From positions 1 through 64,000 of the forward strand of contig JAINUG010000371.1 of assembly GCA_029706075.1 (NCBI GenBank): a stretch of 64,000 bases of DNA, given 5' to 3'. Positions within the stretch are counted from its first letter, which is position 1; every line of letters begins with the position of its first letter. Below the pieces are notes generated by a model. The model did not search any database, was not told the origin of the DNA, and saw only the letters and a program-made list of their open reading frames with translations. Shown here piece by piece: positions 47,321 to 57,296 of this stretch. The position numbers and the translations under genes were made by a program. Source of the DNA: Aldrovandia affinis (Eukaryota; Chordata; Actinopteri; Notacanthiformes; Halosauridae).

Positions 47321-49918
47321 GGGGAGAGCGGGTTATGTTGTCACACTTTTCACTCTGTCTTACCTGCACTGGGCGCAATACATCACAATGGTATAAATGT
47401 CATACCAAATGAAAGGTGGAAGTCTTGGGCACATATTTTGTATTAATTGCATATTCATGTATTATTTCAGTATGGAGTTGTAGACAGTTAAATAGAGGGT
47501 GTGCACTTGTGACAACTTACCCCATCAGGGGGTAAGTTGTCACACTATGTCATAGTATGTGGGGTAAGTTGTGAATAAAACATTTTTTACTTTCAAATTC
47601 AAAACCAAGTACATTTAATTACAGAACTCATTCATTAAAGAGCAAAATGCACAACGAAACACTTCTAATCAGACTCATCTTCAGAGTCACAGTTCTGGCA
47701 CAAATAAATTGTCTGGCCTGGGGTGCAAGCATCATGGGCCCACTTCTTGCATCTCACACACTGCACCCAAGTCTCTTTTGGGCGGCTGTTAGAAAATGGC
47801 TCCATGCAGACTAGGCAGAAGCACTCCTCTTCATCTGATGATGACTTGTCTATTTTTCTTTTTACTCTTGCCTTTTTGTTCCCTTTTGCACATTGCTCCA
47901 GAAACAGCCTGTTTTTAGATTGTGATTTTTCCATTTGTAGTGCTTGCTTCATGGGTGTGTCTGTTAGAATTGTGGTTCTGCGCCGCTTTCTTCCATTATT
48001 AGTTTGTTTTCGGGGACCAGCTTTTGGAAATGGCCGGAGGTCCTCTGGAGTTGGTAGTCTGCTGCCAGCACTGGCATTGCTGGGTAAGGGTGAGCTGACA
48101 TGGGAACTGAACGGGTCTGTGTCTGTGCTTGTGCCTGGCAGGGCAGGGTTGGTACTGGGGCCTGGCGGGGCAGGGCGATCCGTAACATAGGATGGCGCAA
48201 ACTCAGTTTACAAAAATACATCCCTGTTGTAAGGCTGTACCCCAGCTACCCTAAAGCCAGCCTGAATGTTCAAGGGGGTTGCCGCCACAGGATAAGCGAT
48301 TGCCACAATCCCAGGAATGTCATAAATTGACATTGTTTTCCCAAGATTGTTCCTCATCCATGCATCACACGCTGTGTTGATGTGCCTTTTTAGCGGCCCG
48401 TAGACAGACCTGTCTAAGGGTTGAAGCCGATGAGAGCAGTGGGGTGGGAATGACACCATAATTATGCCGTTTTCTTTGGCATAATTGAGTCCATCAATGG
48501 ACATATGAGATATGTGGTTGTCCAAAAGGAGTAAACATGGTTTCTCCTTTGAGCATTTTGTATGCTCAGTGAAATGTTTCAGGAAGTCAACAAAGTGCAC
48601 ATCTTTCATCCACCCTGAGGGATTTGCCGCTCCACTGCTGCCAGGTGGTCCGCTGTTTAAAAAATGGTCGCGGAAGTTGACACGGGGAAATATGAAATAT
48701 GGAGGTATACTATTTCCTGTGGCTGACACAGCACAGGCCAGTGACAAGCGTCCCCCTTTCAGCGGAGGTCAGCGACCCTACTTGTTTGAATCCGCGTCTG
48801 GCCACTACTTTGTCAGGTTTATGGACCGTGGTCACCCCAGTTTTGTCGACATTCCATATGTCCCCTGGTCCAAATCGATGTCTGTCCAGCACATTTGCTA
48901 AATTGTCGAAGAAGGCATTGACATTTTCTCGGTTGAAGCTACTAGCTCTGGCAAGGCTATTTGCCTCAGGCTTTCTTATCGACAGCATTGGGTGCCGTTT
49001 TAAGAAGGCTGTAAACCACTCCGAGCTGGCCTTTTCTGTTTCTGCCCACATTGGTGTGAACTTCAGCTTGTGTGCCACAGCAAACTGGTAGGCAAGTCTT
49101 TTGATCTCACTTGGCGACAGACCAAAATAAATGTCAGCTGACCTAGCGATATAATGAACAAGCTGCATCTTCAAATCAGATGGAAATACCTGCCGTGGCT
49201 TTCGATAGCCAACCACTGTTGTTGGCATGGCTGCCTGACTGACAATTTCTTCGCTGGTAACCTTTTCACAATACCGAGTCAGAGTATGGTAATTTATATT
49301 AAAATCGTTTGCGGTGCTTCTGATTGATTTGTTCTCCAGCTTCACCTGTCTGACTGCCTTCAACATTATGTCAGGTGTGGTGCTGCCATTCTCTGTCTTT
49401 CTTTTAAAATTTCTCACCATCATCTCACTTTATTTTGTTCCTTCGTTTGTTCGTTCCTTTCTTCCTTCCCTCAATGCTTCTTTCCTTCAAAAACAAATTT
49501 AAATTAGCCTCATGTGACAACTTGCCTCAAAGCCATTGAGACAACTTGCCCCAAATGGGCATGTGGGCTAATGTTTGTTAAATCTCACGGCTAGTTCAAC
49601 ATAGTACTGCAGCTAACATATCAAGAAACACCTTATTGTTTCCTTTATTCTGTACACAAATATAATTTAGAACATTTATACCTAACACAGTTTTATTACA
49701 TCAAATGTAAGGTGCCATTTACTTACTTTTGAAGGAGACAAACACAAAACTTGTGCTCACATGTAATTAAAGTGGCCTTTGACCACCTGTGAAAAGGAAT
49801 TTGAATCTGGCCCTAGTTGCAACAAAGTAGCTATCTGATTTTTGAGATAGCGCCCCTGTGGTTGGAGGTATGAACAGTGTGACAACTTACCCGTGTGACA
49901 ACTTACCCCGCTCTCCCC
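47321..49918 (-). mobile_element. Pogo-type DNA transposon, nearly complete
   Basis: Bounded by TA on both sides (47,319-47,320 and 49,919-49,920) with matching inverted ends of about 28 bases: GGGGAGAGCGGG at 47,321 and its complement CCCGCTCTCCCC ending at 49,918. Copies of GTGACAACTTACCCC or its complement recur inside both ends (about 47,510-47,570, 49,512-49,550, 49,875-49,910). It holds one transposase gene read leftward. It lies in intron 1 of copy A of the MHC-like gene. Confidence 0.95.
47665..49423 (-). pseudogene. Pogo-type transposase with C-terminal PHD finger
   Basis: About 586 codons on the minus strand. N-terminal psq-type helix-turn-helix (about residues 20-55, [11 protein letters not shown]), a CENP-B-type DNA-binding region (about 80-150), then the catalytic domain with IWNVDKTGV (about 200), LLLDNHISH and FPPHCSHRLQPLDRSVYGPL. 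It continues through a Ser/Pro-rich linker and an NGRKRRR basic patch to a C4HC3-like PHD finger (CLVC, WVQCVRCKKWAHDAC, CQNC, about 47,680-47,810). Two lesions break it: a 2-base loss near 48,735, shown by the overlap of two frames, and an in-frame TAA at about 48,208-48,210. Otherwise it is open, indicating a recent element. The role is cut-and-paste transposition at TA sites. Confidence 0.92.
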
Positions 49919-49920
49919 TA

Positions 49921-50376
49921 CTTTAACGGATTACGTTCGCCTTTGAAAAACGATCAATGCTAATCAGCCATTATTACCCTCTAGAATGTATAATTATTGT
50001 TGTTGTATTATTGTGTGATTGTTGCATCTAACTGGTGTTCGTTTCGGCATTAACGTAAAGTCGCGGTATTCTGTACAGTATTGCACCCATTTGGAGCGTT
50101 GAAAATGAGCTAGCATAAGGCTAGCAGCCTAGCCACAGGAAAGCGCGCCCTCAATCGACAGGGGAAATTAATGCGCTACATATCAGACTTTGATTGATAT
50201 GCATTTGATCATTTGGTCTATAGTACTTGAGAAAATGTTTAAGAAAAATCCTGGCCATCGGACCTGAGTGCACGGGACACCGTGAGCTCTTCAGTAACTC
50301 ACGGTGTTCCGTACAGCGCCCCCTGCTGTACAAACGCATGGATTTAGTTACATACAATATTCTCAGGATATTCACT
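49921..50376. other. Intron remnant with two adjacent hairpins
   Basis: No coding frame. GGACACCGTGAG (50,275-50,286) pairs with CTCACGGTGTTCC (50,298-50,310). Immediately after, GTACAGC pairs with GCTGTAC (50,311-50,331). Confidence 0.6.
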
Positions 50377-50430
50377 GGGGCTGTAACGGTACACGTATTC
50401 GTACCGAACCATTCGGTACAGGACTTTTAG
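50377..50430 (+). mobile_element. hAT-like terminal fragment
   Basis: GGGGCTGTAACGGTACACGT and GTACCGAACCATTCGGTAC, an inverted-repeat-rich phrase I associate with hAT ends. Absent from copy B at the same position, where similarity begins just after it. Confidence 0.45.
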
Positions 50431-50434
50431 GTTG

Positions 50435-50760
50435 CTAATTTACAACTCAGTACATGCATAATTCACTGGCGATTCAAAAACAGTGTAATTAAATTAACAC
50501 TGAATGGACACGTTTCGGTTTAGGCTATTTATTTAACTTTGAACTGTCAGAGGGCAGAATAGCATATATATTAAAACAGGTTAACTGCAACAGGAACAAC
50601 TGTGAATACATACAAGATATGAACAGAAATCAATATAAATATTAAAAACACTATAAATATTTAAAAACATACATTCAAAATGCAATCAATTAACAAATCC
50701 ATTTGAAATATGTACAGTACTGTGAGTTAAAAACACTAAATGTAAACCCCCCCTCCAAAA
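50435..50760 (+). repeat. Segmental duplication, copy A (intron block 1)
   Basis: Matches 62,186-62,512 (AATTTACAACTCAGTACATG, ATTCACTGGCGATTCAAAAA, AAAACAGGTTAACT...). In copy B this block runs straight into the next one; here 8.6 kb of other elements intervene. Confidence 0.9.
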
Positions 50761-50814
50761 AATCAACAAATATGTTCAATGTAAATATGTACAATATTGT
50801 GTGTGTGTGTCACC

Positions 50815-51160
50815 GGCATTTGAGTCAGGCCCCCTCTGAAATGTGCACATCTGCAGTACATTGACAGTGGAGCCAGAGGGGCCACAGCTCACACTGAACC
50901 CAGCAGTAGTCCTCCCCCACTCAGGCCCCTGGTGGAGTGACCCTCCTGCAGACTGCACAGTGACTGTTGGGGTCACCGTCAGGCTCGTCAGCCTGCTGTT
51001 GTGGCTAGCTGGAGCCGCCTGCCTTTCTTTTTGTCTTTTCTTTTGCCTCCTTTCTCTCTCTCTTTGTCTTCCTCTTAGCCTGCTCCTCCTTTCTCTTCCT
51101 CATGGGCTCCTCTTTCTGCCTCTCTTCGTCCTCCCTCGGCTGGAGGAGTGCAGTGTCGTG
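50815..51160 (-). pseudogene. Basic coiled region plus PHD-like zinc-finger fragment
   Basis: The minus strand reads a Lys/Arg/Glu-rich helix (RQKEEPMRKRKEEQAKRKTK, about 51,060-51,140), then, in a neighbouring frame, CAVCRRVTPP and a WVQCELC-like segment. Basic helix followed by such a finger is common at transposase C-termini, so I infer a transposon relic. It is not the same sequence as the pogo element's finger. Confidence 0.4.
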
Positions 51161-51162
51161 AC

Positions 51163-52445
51163 GATAGATAGATAGATAGAATTTTATTTCAAATATGCAA
51201 AACAAAACCAATACAGTCCTGTAGCCTTAACAGCCATTATAAAGAAACGAAAACAATGGAGAGAAAAAAAGAAACACACAATGAACAACAATGGACTTTT
51301 CTTTTTTTACATATTTGAAAAGGAGTGAGAAGAAGTATACACTTATTTAATCCCACCCCTTTTTATTAAATCATAAATTACTCAATTAGAACTACCTGTT
51401 CCCTATATGATCAAACTTAATGAAATTTTATATAATACATACATTCTAAATATATACATACATATACACCCTACACACATACACAGCCACACCATTACCA
51501 CAAGTGATCTTAGAAATGGCATCATGCCACACCAGCAGCACCACTACCCCAAACGGGCAGCCCCACAATCTTCTCTAACTCTTGTAAACAACCCAATATC
51601 AAACCCCTTCTTCATCTTTGTACCTCTGGGAAAACCATGTGTCTATACTTATTTTTAAACTGGTTTATGTTTGGACATTGTTTTAAGTCCACATTCAAAC
51701 CGTTCCATAGTTTCACTCCACAAATTGAAATACAAAAACTTTTAATGGTCGTTCTGTAACTGAGCCTTTTGTAATGAAAATTTCCCCTTAAATTGTAACC
51801 CCCCTCTCGTGTGCTGAACAATTTTTGAATGCTTCCTGGGAGTTTATTAATTTTGGCTTTATACATTATTTGTGCAGTTTGATACAGTACAATATCAATA
51901 CATTTCAATATTTTTGACTGTAAGAATAGTGAATGAGTATGGTCCAGATATCCAACCTTGTTGATGATGCATACGGCTCTTTTCTGAAGTATAGTTATTG
52001 AGTTTAGTCAGCTTTTGTAATTATTCCCCCAGACTTCCACGCAGTAGGTTAAATATGGTAAAACTAGTGAATAGTAGAGAATATGGAGTGATTTGTGATC
52101 CAGAACCTGCTTTGCTTTGTTTATTACTGAAATGCTTCTTGACAACTTAGTTTGTACATGCTTTATATGTGATTTCCAATTAATTTTAAAGTCAATCGTA
52201 ACTCCAAGAAATTTTATTTCGAAAACTCTTTCAATATCCACCCCATCTATTTGTATCTGCACCCGTATTTCACTTGTACAATTTCCAAACAGCATTACTT
52301 TTGTCTTAGTCAGGTTTAATGACAATTTTATAGTCGAACCAAGTTTTTAGTTTACTAATTTCTTTCATAATGACCTCCTGCAATTGATTTAAATCATCCC
52401 CTGAACAAAAAATATTTGTGTCATCAGCAAACAACACTAATTTCA
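51163..52445 (-). mobile_element. LINE A, 3' part
   Basis: Leftward element ending in (GATA)n at 51,163-51,180. The minus strand carries LFADDTNIFCSGDDLNQLQ (about 52,370-52,430), then LSLNLTKTKVMLFGN and FLGVTIDFKINWKSHI, and a C-terminal region to 51,612. Frames are broken at about 51,950 and 52,330. Its 5' part lies at 57,297-59,330. Confidence 0.88.
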
Positions 52446-52446
52446 A

Positions 52447-52554
52447 TAACCTAGACACATTTACATTTTAAGCATTTAGCAGACGCTCTTATCCAGAGCG
52501 ACTTACAAGATGTGCATCAATACATGGTAGGAACAATCACAGTTAGCGCACGAG
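52447..52554 (-). mobile_element. L2-type LINE B, terminal tail
   Basis: Minus strand GTAAGTCGCTCTGGATAAGA, GCGTCTGCTAAATGC, then AAAATGTAAATG. It continues the L2 3' untranslated region whose first half is at 54,961-55,060, as the continuous copy at 37,920-38,100 proves. Confidence 0.85.
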
Positions 52555-54960
52555 ATGAGTTGAGATGAGTTGAGTTGAGTTGAGTTGAGTTGATTTTATT
52601 GTCATTCCGCCACATACAAGTATGTGGAAGAACGAGATTGCGCTTCGATTTACAACAGTGCAACATTAATACAACAATTACACAACAGTTAAGACAGTGC
52701 AACATTTACGACACAACATTTAGGTCACATTGAGGTACATTTTATAAAGTGCAGTAACATTATAAAGTGCAACAGAAACACATTTAGGTAACAATAAGGT
52801 GCAGGCATGTATTGTTTTGTAGTGCAAAGAACAGAAACGGCACTAGTAGCAGCGTGACTGTTCTCAACAGTGCAACAATTCCACACCAGTTAGGACAGTG
52901 CAACATTTACGACCGAACAGTGCAACATTTACGACAAATTGAGGTACATTGTAGTATTATAGTGCAGTTCAGCCCATGGCGCAGGGCTGGAGGCAGTGTT
53001 TATGTTCCAGTTTAATGTCCGTTCAGTAGTCTGACAGCTTGGGGAAAGTAGCTGTCGTGGAATCTGGTGGTCTGTTTCTTTGTCGCGAGGCTGCGGTACC
53101 GCCTGCCCGACCGTAACCTCTCGAACAGTCCGTGCGCTGGGTGGGTGGTGTCTTTTATGATGCCATTGGCTCTACTTCTGCAGCGCTTCGTGTAGATGTC
53201 CCGGATGGAGTGGAGAGGGGCACCTGTGATCTTCTCGGCTGTACTCACTGTGCGCTGCAGGGAGTCTCGTTCAGCCTCCGTGCAGTTCCCTCCCCACACT
53301 GTGATGGTGCTGGTGAGAATGCTCTCCACAGCCCCTCTGTAGAACGTTGTGAGGATGGGCCGTGGCATTCTGGTGTCTCTCAGCCTGCGCAGGAAGTAGA
53401 GGCGTTGCCGTGCCTTCTTGGCTATGGTCTTCATGTTGAGAGACCAGCTGAGGTTGTTCGAGATGTGCACCCCGAGGAACTTGGTGCTCTCGACTCTCTC
53501 CACCGCGGTGTTGTTGATGAGCAGTGGGGGGTGGTCAGCTGGTGCTCTTCTGAAGTCCACCACCAGCTCCTTGGTCTTGTCGACGTTGAGAGCCAGGTTG
53601 TTGTCGTTGCACCAGGTTGCCAGCTGCTTCACCTCCTCTCTGTACGCCTCCTCATCATTGTTGCTGATGAGGCCAACTACTGTTGTGTCATCTGCATACT
53701 TGATGATGTGGTTGGATCCAAACTTGGCGGAGCAGTCGTGAGTGAGCAGCGTGAACAGCAGCGGGGAGAGCACACAGCCCTGCGGGGCACCTGTGCTCAG
53801 TGTGATGCTGCTTGATGTTCTGCTGCCGATACGTACTGCCTGCGGCCTCTCTGTCAGGAAGTCCAGTATCCAGTTGCAGAGGGCGGTGTCGAGGCCCAGC
53901 TGGAGGAGCTTCCTATCAGCTGCTGGGGATGATTGTATTGAAAGCTGAGCTGAAGTCTATGAACAGCATTCTGGCGTAGGTACCGGGTCTGTCCAGGTGG
54001 GTCAGGGCGGCATGTAGGGCGTAGGTGATGGCATCTTCAGTGGAGCGGTTGGGGCGATATGCAAATTGAAGAGGGTCTAGTGAAGCAGGGAGGGCCTCTT
54101 TGATGTGCTTCATGACCAGCCTCTCGAAGCACTTCATCATGATGGGGGTCAGTGCCACGGCGGTAGTCGTTGAGGCGGTTCACAGACGCCGTCTTCAGCA
54201 CAGGGATGATAGTGGTCTTTTTGAAGCCTGATGGGATGACCGCCTGGCTTAGGGGAGAGGTTGAAAATGTCTGTGAGGACTTCCGCCAGCTGGTCGGCGC
54301 AGTCTCTAAGCACACGCCCGGGATGTTATCCGGACCTGAGGCTCTCCGCGGGTTGACCCTGGATAGGGTTTCCTCACGTCAGCAGGGTCCAGTTGGAGCG
54401 GCTGCTCTCCGGCGGGGGATGGTTTTGTGTGCTGGTGTGTGGTTTGAGGCCTCAAACCGTCCAAAGAAGTTGTTCAGTGTATCAGGGAGGTCGGCGTCAC
54501 TGTGGATGGCCAGTGGGTTGGGCTTGTAATCCGTCAGAGCTTGAATGCCCTGCCACATGCGTCTGGTGTCGTTGGTGTCACAGAAGTGGTTTTTGATCTT
54601 CTGTGCGTACTGGCATTTTGCCCTCCTGATGGCACGGGAGAGCTCAGCCCTTGCCGCCTTGAATGACAGCTCATCCCCAGATCTGAAGGCTGCGTTCCGT
54701 TCTTTCAGGCGGGTCCGCACCTCCGCTGTCATCCACGGCTTCTGGTTAGCGCGTGTGGTGATGGTCTTCTCCACGGTGACGTCCTCGATGATCTTTTCGA
54801 TGTAACCAGTCACAGAGGCTGAGTATTCCTCTACACACGTGTGCTGGTCCTGGGTGGCTGCCTCTCTGAACATGTTCCAGTCTGTGGTCTCTAGGCAGTC
54901 CTGCAGGGCTGAGGTGGCTCCCTCTGGCCAGGTTCTGATGGTCTTAGGATCAGTGCAGGA
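52555..54960 (-). mobile_element. LINE C, inserted in the 3' end of LINE B
   Basis: Leftward, 5'-truncated LINE ending in five-base repeats (TGAGT)n at 52,555-52,595. Coding pieces: [19 protein letters not shown] (about 54,690-54,740), reverse transcriptase with [17 protein letters not shown] (about 54,040-54,085), [10 protein letters not shown] (about 53,680-53,710), and a C-terminus to the stop at 53,012. Frames change near 54,390, 54,140 and 53,930. Jockey/L2/Rex-like clade. Confidence 0.9.
53012..53773 (-). pseudogene. LINE C reverse-transcriptase C-terminal half
   Basis: An open frame of 253 codons with the catalytic motif [15 protein letters not shown] near residue 25, [15 protein letters not shown] near 60 and [15 protein letters not shown] near 98. 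The C-terminal region ends [13 protein letters not shown]. The upstream polymerase half is in other frames at 53,916-54,315. Confidence 0.88.
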
Positions 54961-57295
54961 ATACAGCAATAGACATCATTGCAGGCATCTGCGTACCATA
55001 CCTGTAACACCGGGAAGGAAAAGGTATTTTACATTTTACAACGTTTACAAAATGTACAATTTTTTTTTTTTTTTTTTTTTTAAATAAAGAGTATAGTGTT
55101 GAACAAGTAGACCGTGGTGAAGACAATTTAGCTAGATGGACAGAGATCAGGGGTAGTGGAGTCTGAAGAGGTGGGTTTTGAGTCTCTTGCGGAAGATTGG
55201 AAGTGATTCCGCAGTCCTGACCAATTGCGGGAGGTCGTTCCACCAACGAGGGACCAGGACAGAGAAGAGGCGAGACCGCGAGGAGCGGCTGCCAGGCGCC
55301 CGGAGGGATGGGGCAGTCAGTCTGCCAGCGGAGGCGGAGTGGAGAGGTCTGGACGGGGTGTAGGGCGTGATGAGTGACTGGAGGTATGGGGGAGCAGTAC
55401 CTCTGGCCGCTTGAAAAGCAAGCACCAGTGACTTGAATCTGATGCGTGCTGCGATGGGGAGCCAGTGCAGAGAGGAGAGTAGAGGGGTGACGTGGGTGAA
55501 CTTCGGCTGGTTGAACACCAGGCGAGCAGCAGCGTTCTGGACTAGTTGCAGTGGCTTGATGGCACAGGCCGGAAGGCCTGCCAGCAAGGAGTTGCAGTAG
55601 TCCAGACGTGAGATCACCAGGGCCTGGACCAGGAGTTGAGTGGCCTCTTGGGTGAGGAACGGTCGGATCCTCCGGATGTTGTGGAGGGAGAAACGGCAGG
55701 TCCGAGTGATCGCTGCAATATGGCTCGAGAAGCACAGCTGGTTGTCCAGGGTTACCCCAAGACTCCTGGCAGACTGGGACGGAGACACTATGGAGCCTTC
55801 CACGGTGATTGATGCATCAATCATCGGGGAGCCCTTCGCTGGGAGGAAGAGCAGCTCTGTCTTCCCCAGGTTCAGCTTCAGGTGGTGGGTGGACATCCAT
55901 GCGGAGATGTCAGCCAGGCATGCAGAGATCCGTGCCGGGACCTGGGTATCAGATGGAGGGAAGGAGAGAACCAGTTGAGTGTCATCAGTATAACAGTGAT
56001 AGGAAAAACCATGAGCAGAAATAACAGAGCCAAGTGACTTGGTGTACAGAGAAAATAGGTCAGGGCCTAGCACCGAGCCCTGCGGGACACCGGTAGAGAG
56101 GGTGTGGGGAGAGGAGAGGGATCCTCTCCAGGCCACCTGGTAGGACCGGTCAGCCAGGTAGGACTCAAACCATGTCAACACAGATCCAGAGATTCCCATC
56201 TCGACGAGAGATGAGAGCAGGATCCGGTGGTCCACGGTGTCGAACGCCGCCGACAGGGTCGAGGAGGAGGAGGACGGAGCTAAGGGATCGGGACTTAGCG
56301 ACGTGAAGAGCCTCTGTGACCGCAAGGAGAGCAGTCTCTGTGGAGTGGCCTGCTCTGAACCCAGATTGGTTAGGATCAAGCAGGTCGTTCTGTGAGAGAT
56401 GAGCAGACAGTTGATTATAGACAGCCCGCTCTAACGTTTTGGAGAGAAATGGGAGGAGAGAGACAGGTCGGTAGTTAGAGATGACAGCAGGATTCAGAGA
56501 GGGTTTTTGAGGAGGGGGACAACCTGAGCGCATTTGAGGGAGGAGGGGACAGAGCCAGAGGAAAGAGAGGAGTTAATGACATTAGAGACAAAGGGGAGGA
56601 TGTCCATAGCAATGGACTGGAAGAGGGGGGAAGGAATGGGATCAAGAGGGCAGGTGGTGGGACGGTGGGAGAGAACAAGTTGAAGGATGTCAGAGTCAGG
56701 GAGGGGTTAGAAGGAGGACAGAGGAGTGGGAGGTTTAGGTAGCGGGATGGGAGAGGGAGAGGTTGGGGGGAAGGAGTTGCGAATGACCTCAACCTTCTCG
56801 TGAAAGAAGGATGAGAAGTCATCGGCGGTTATAGAGGAGGGGGTGGGGGAGGAGGAGGGGTGAGGAGAGAGGAAAACGTAGCATAGAGTTTACGTGGGTT
56901 GGAAACAGAAGATTGAATTTTAGAGAGGAAAAATGCAGACTTAGCAGAGGAGAGGTTAGCGGAGAAGGAAGCCAGGAGTGTGTGGAAGTCAGACAGAGCT
57001 ACAGGGGATTTGGATTTTCTCCATTTCCTTTCTGCCGCACGCAGCTTCAGTCGGTTAGCCCGAATGGAATCGGTTAGCCAGGGGGGGGGGGCGGAGACGA
57101 GCGGGTTTAGCGGATAGAGGACAGAGTAAGTCAAAGGAGGAGGAGAGAGAGGAAAGTAGGGTGGATGATGCTACTTCAGCAGGTAGCTCTCTCTCTCTCT
57201 CTCTCTCTCTAAACCCTCGCACACACAGATCTCGTACCTACTCCGAACAATGCACCTGAGGGAGAGCACGCGCCATAGCACGCGTCTACTCGGGC
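54961..57295 (-). mobile_element. L2-type LINE B
   Basis: Leftward element: linker and upstream polymerase pieces (56,475-57,134), reverse transcriptase, C-terminal region to 55,147, an A-run (T20 on the plus strand, 55,062-55,081) and the first half of the 3' untranslated region. The 5' side is truncated near 57,180-57,295, where a (CT)n run sits. It interrupts LINE A. Confidence 0.9.
55147..56533 (-). pseudogene. L2 reverse transcriptase and C-terminal region
   Basis: NYRPVSLLPFLSKTLERAVY and FRAGHSTETALLAVTEAL (56,320-56,480) precede a frame change near 56,250. A 410-codon frame then carries AAFDTVDHRILLSSL, GVPQGSVLGP, and FSYHCYTDDTQLVLSFPP, where the usual YADD is YTDD, a substitution common in L2-type relatives. 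It ends RKRLKTHLFRLHYP. This is the longest intact LINE frame in the window. Confidence 0.9.
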
Positions 57296-57296
57296 G

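Noticed and set aside
53132-53815. 227-codon plus-strand frame overlapping LINE C
   Set aside because: Lies opposite a clear reverse-transcriptase frame on the minus strand.
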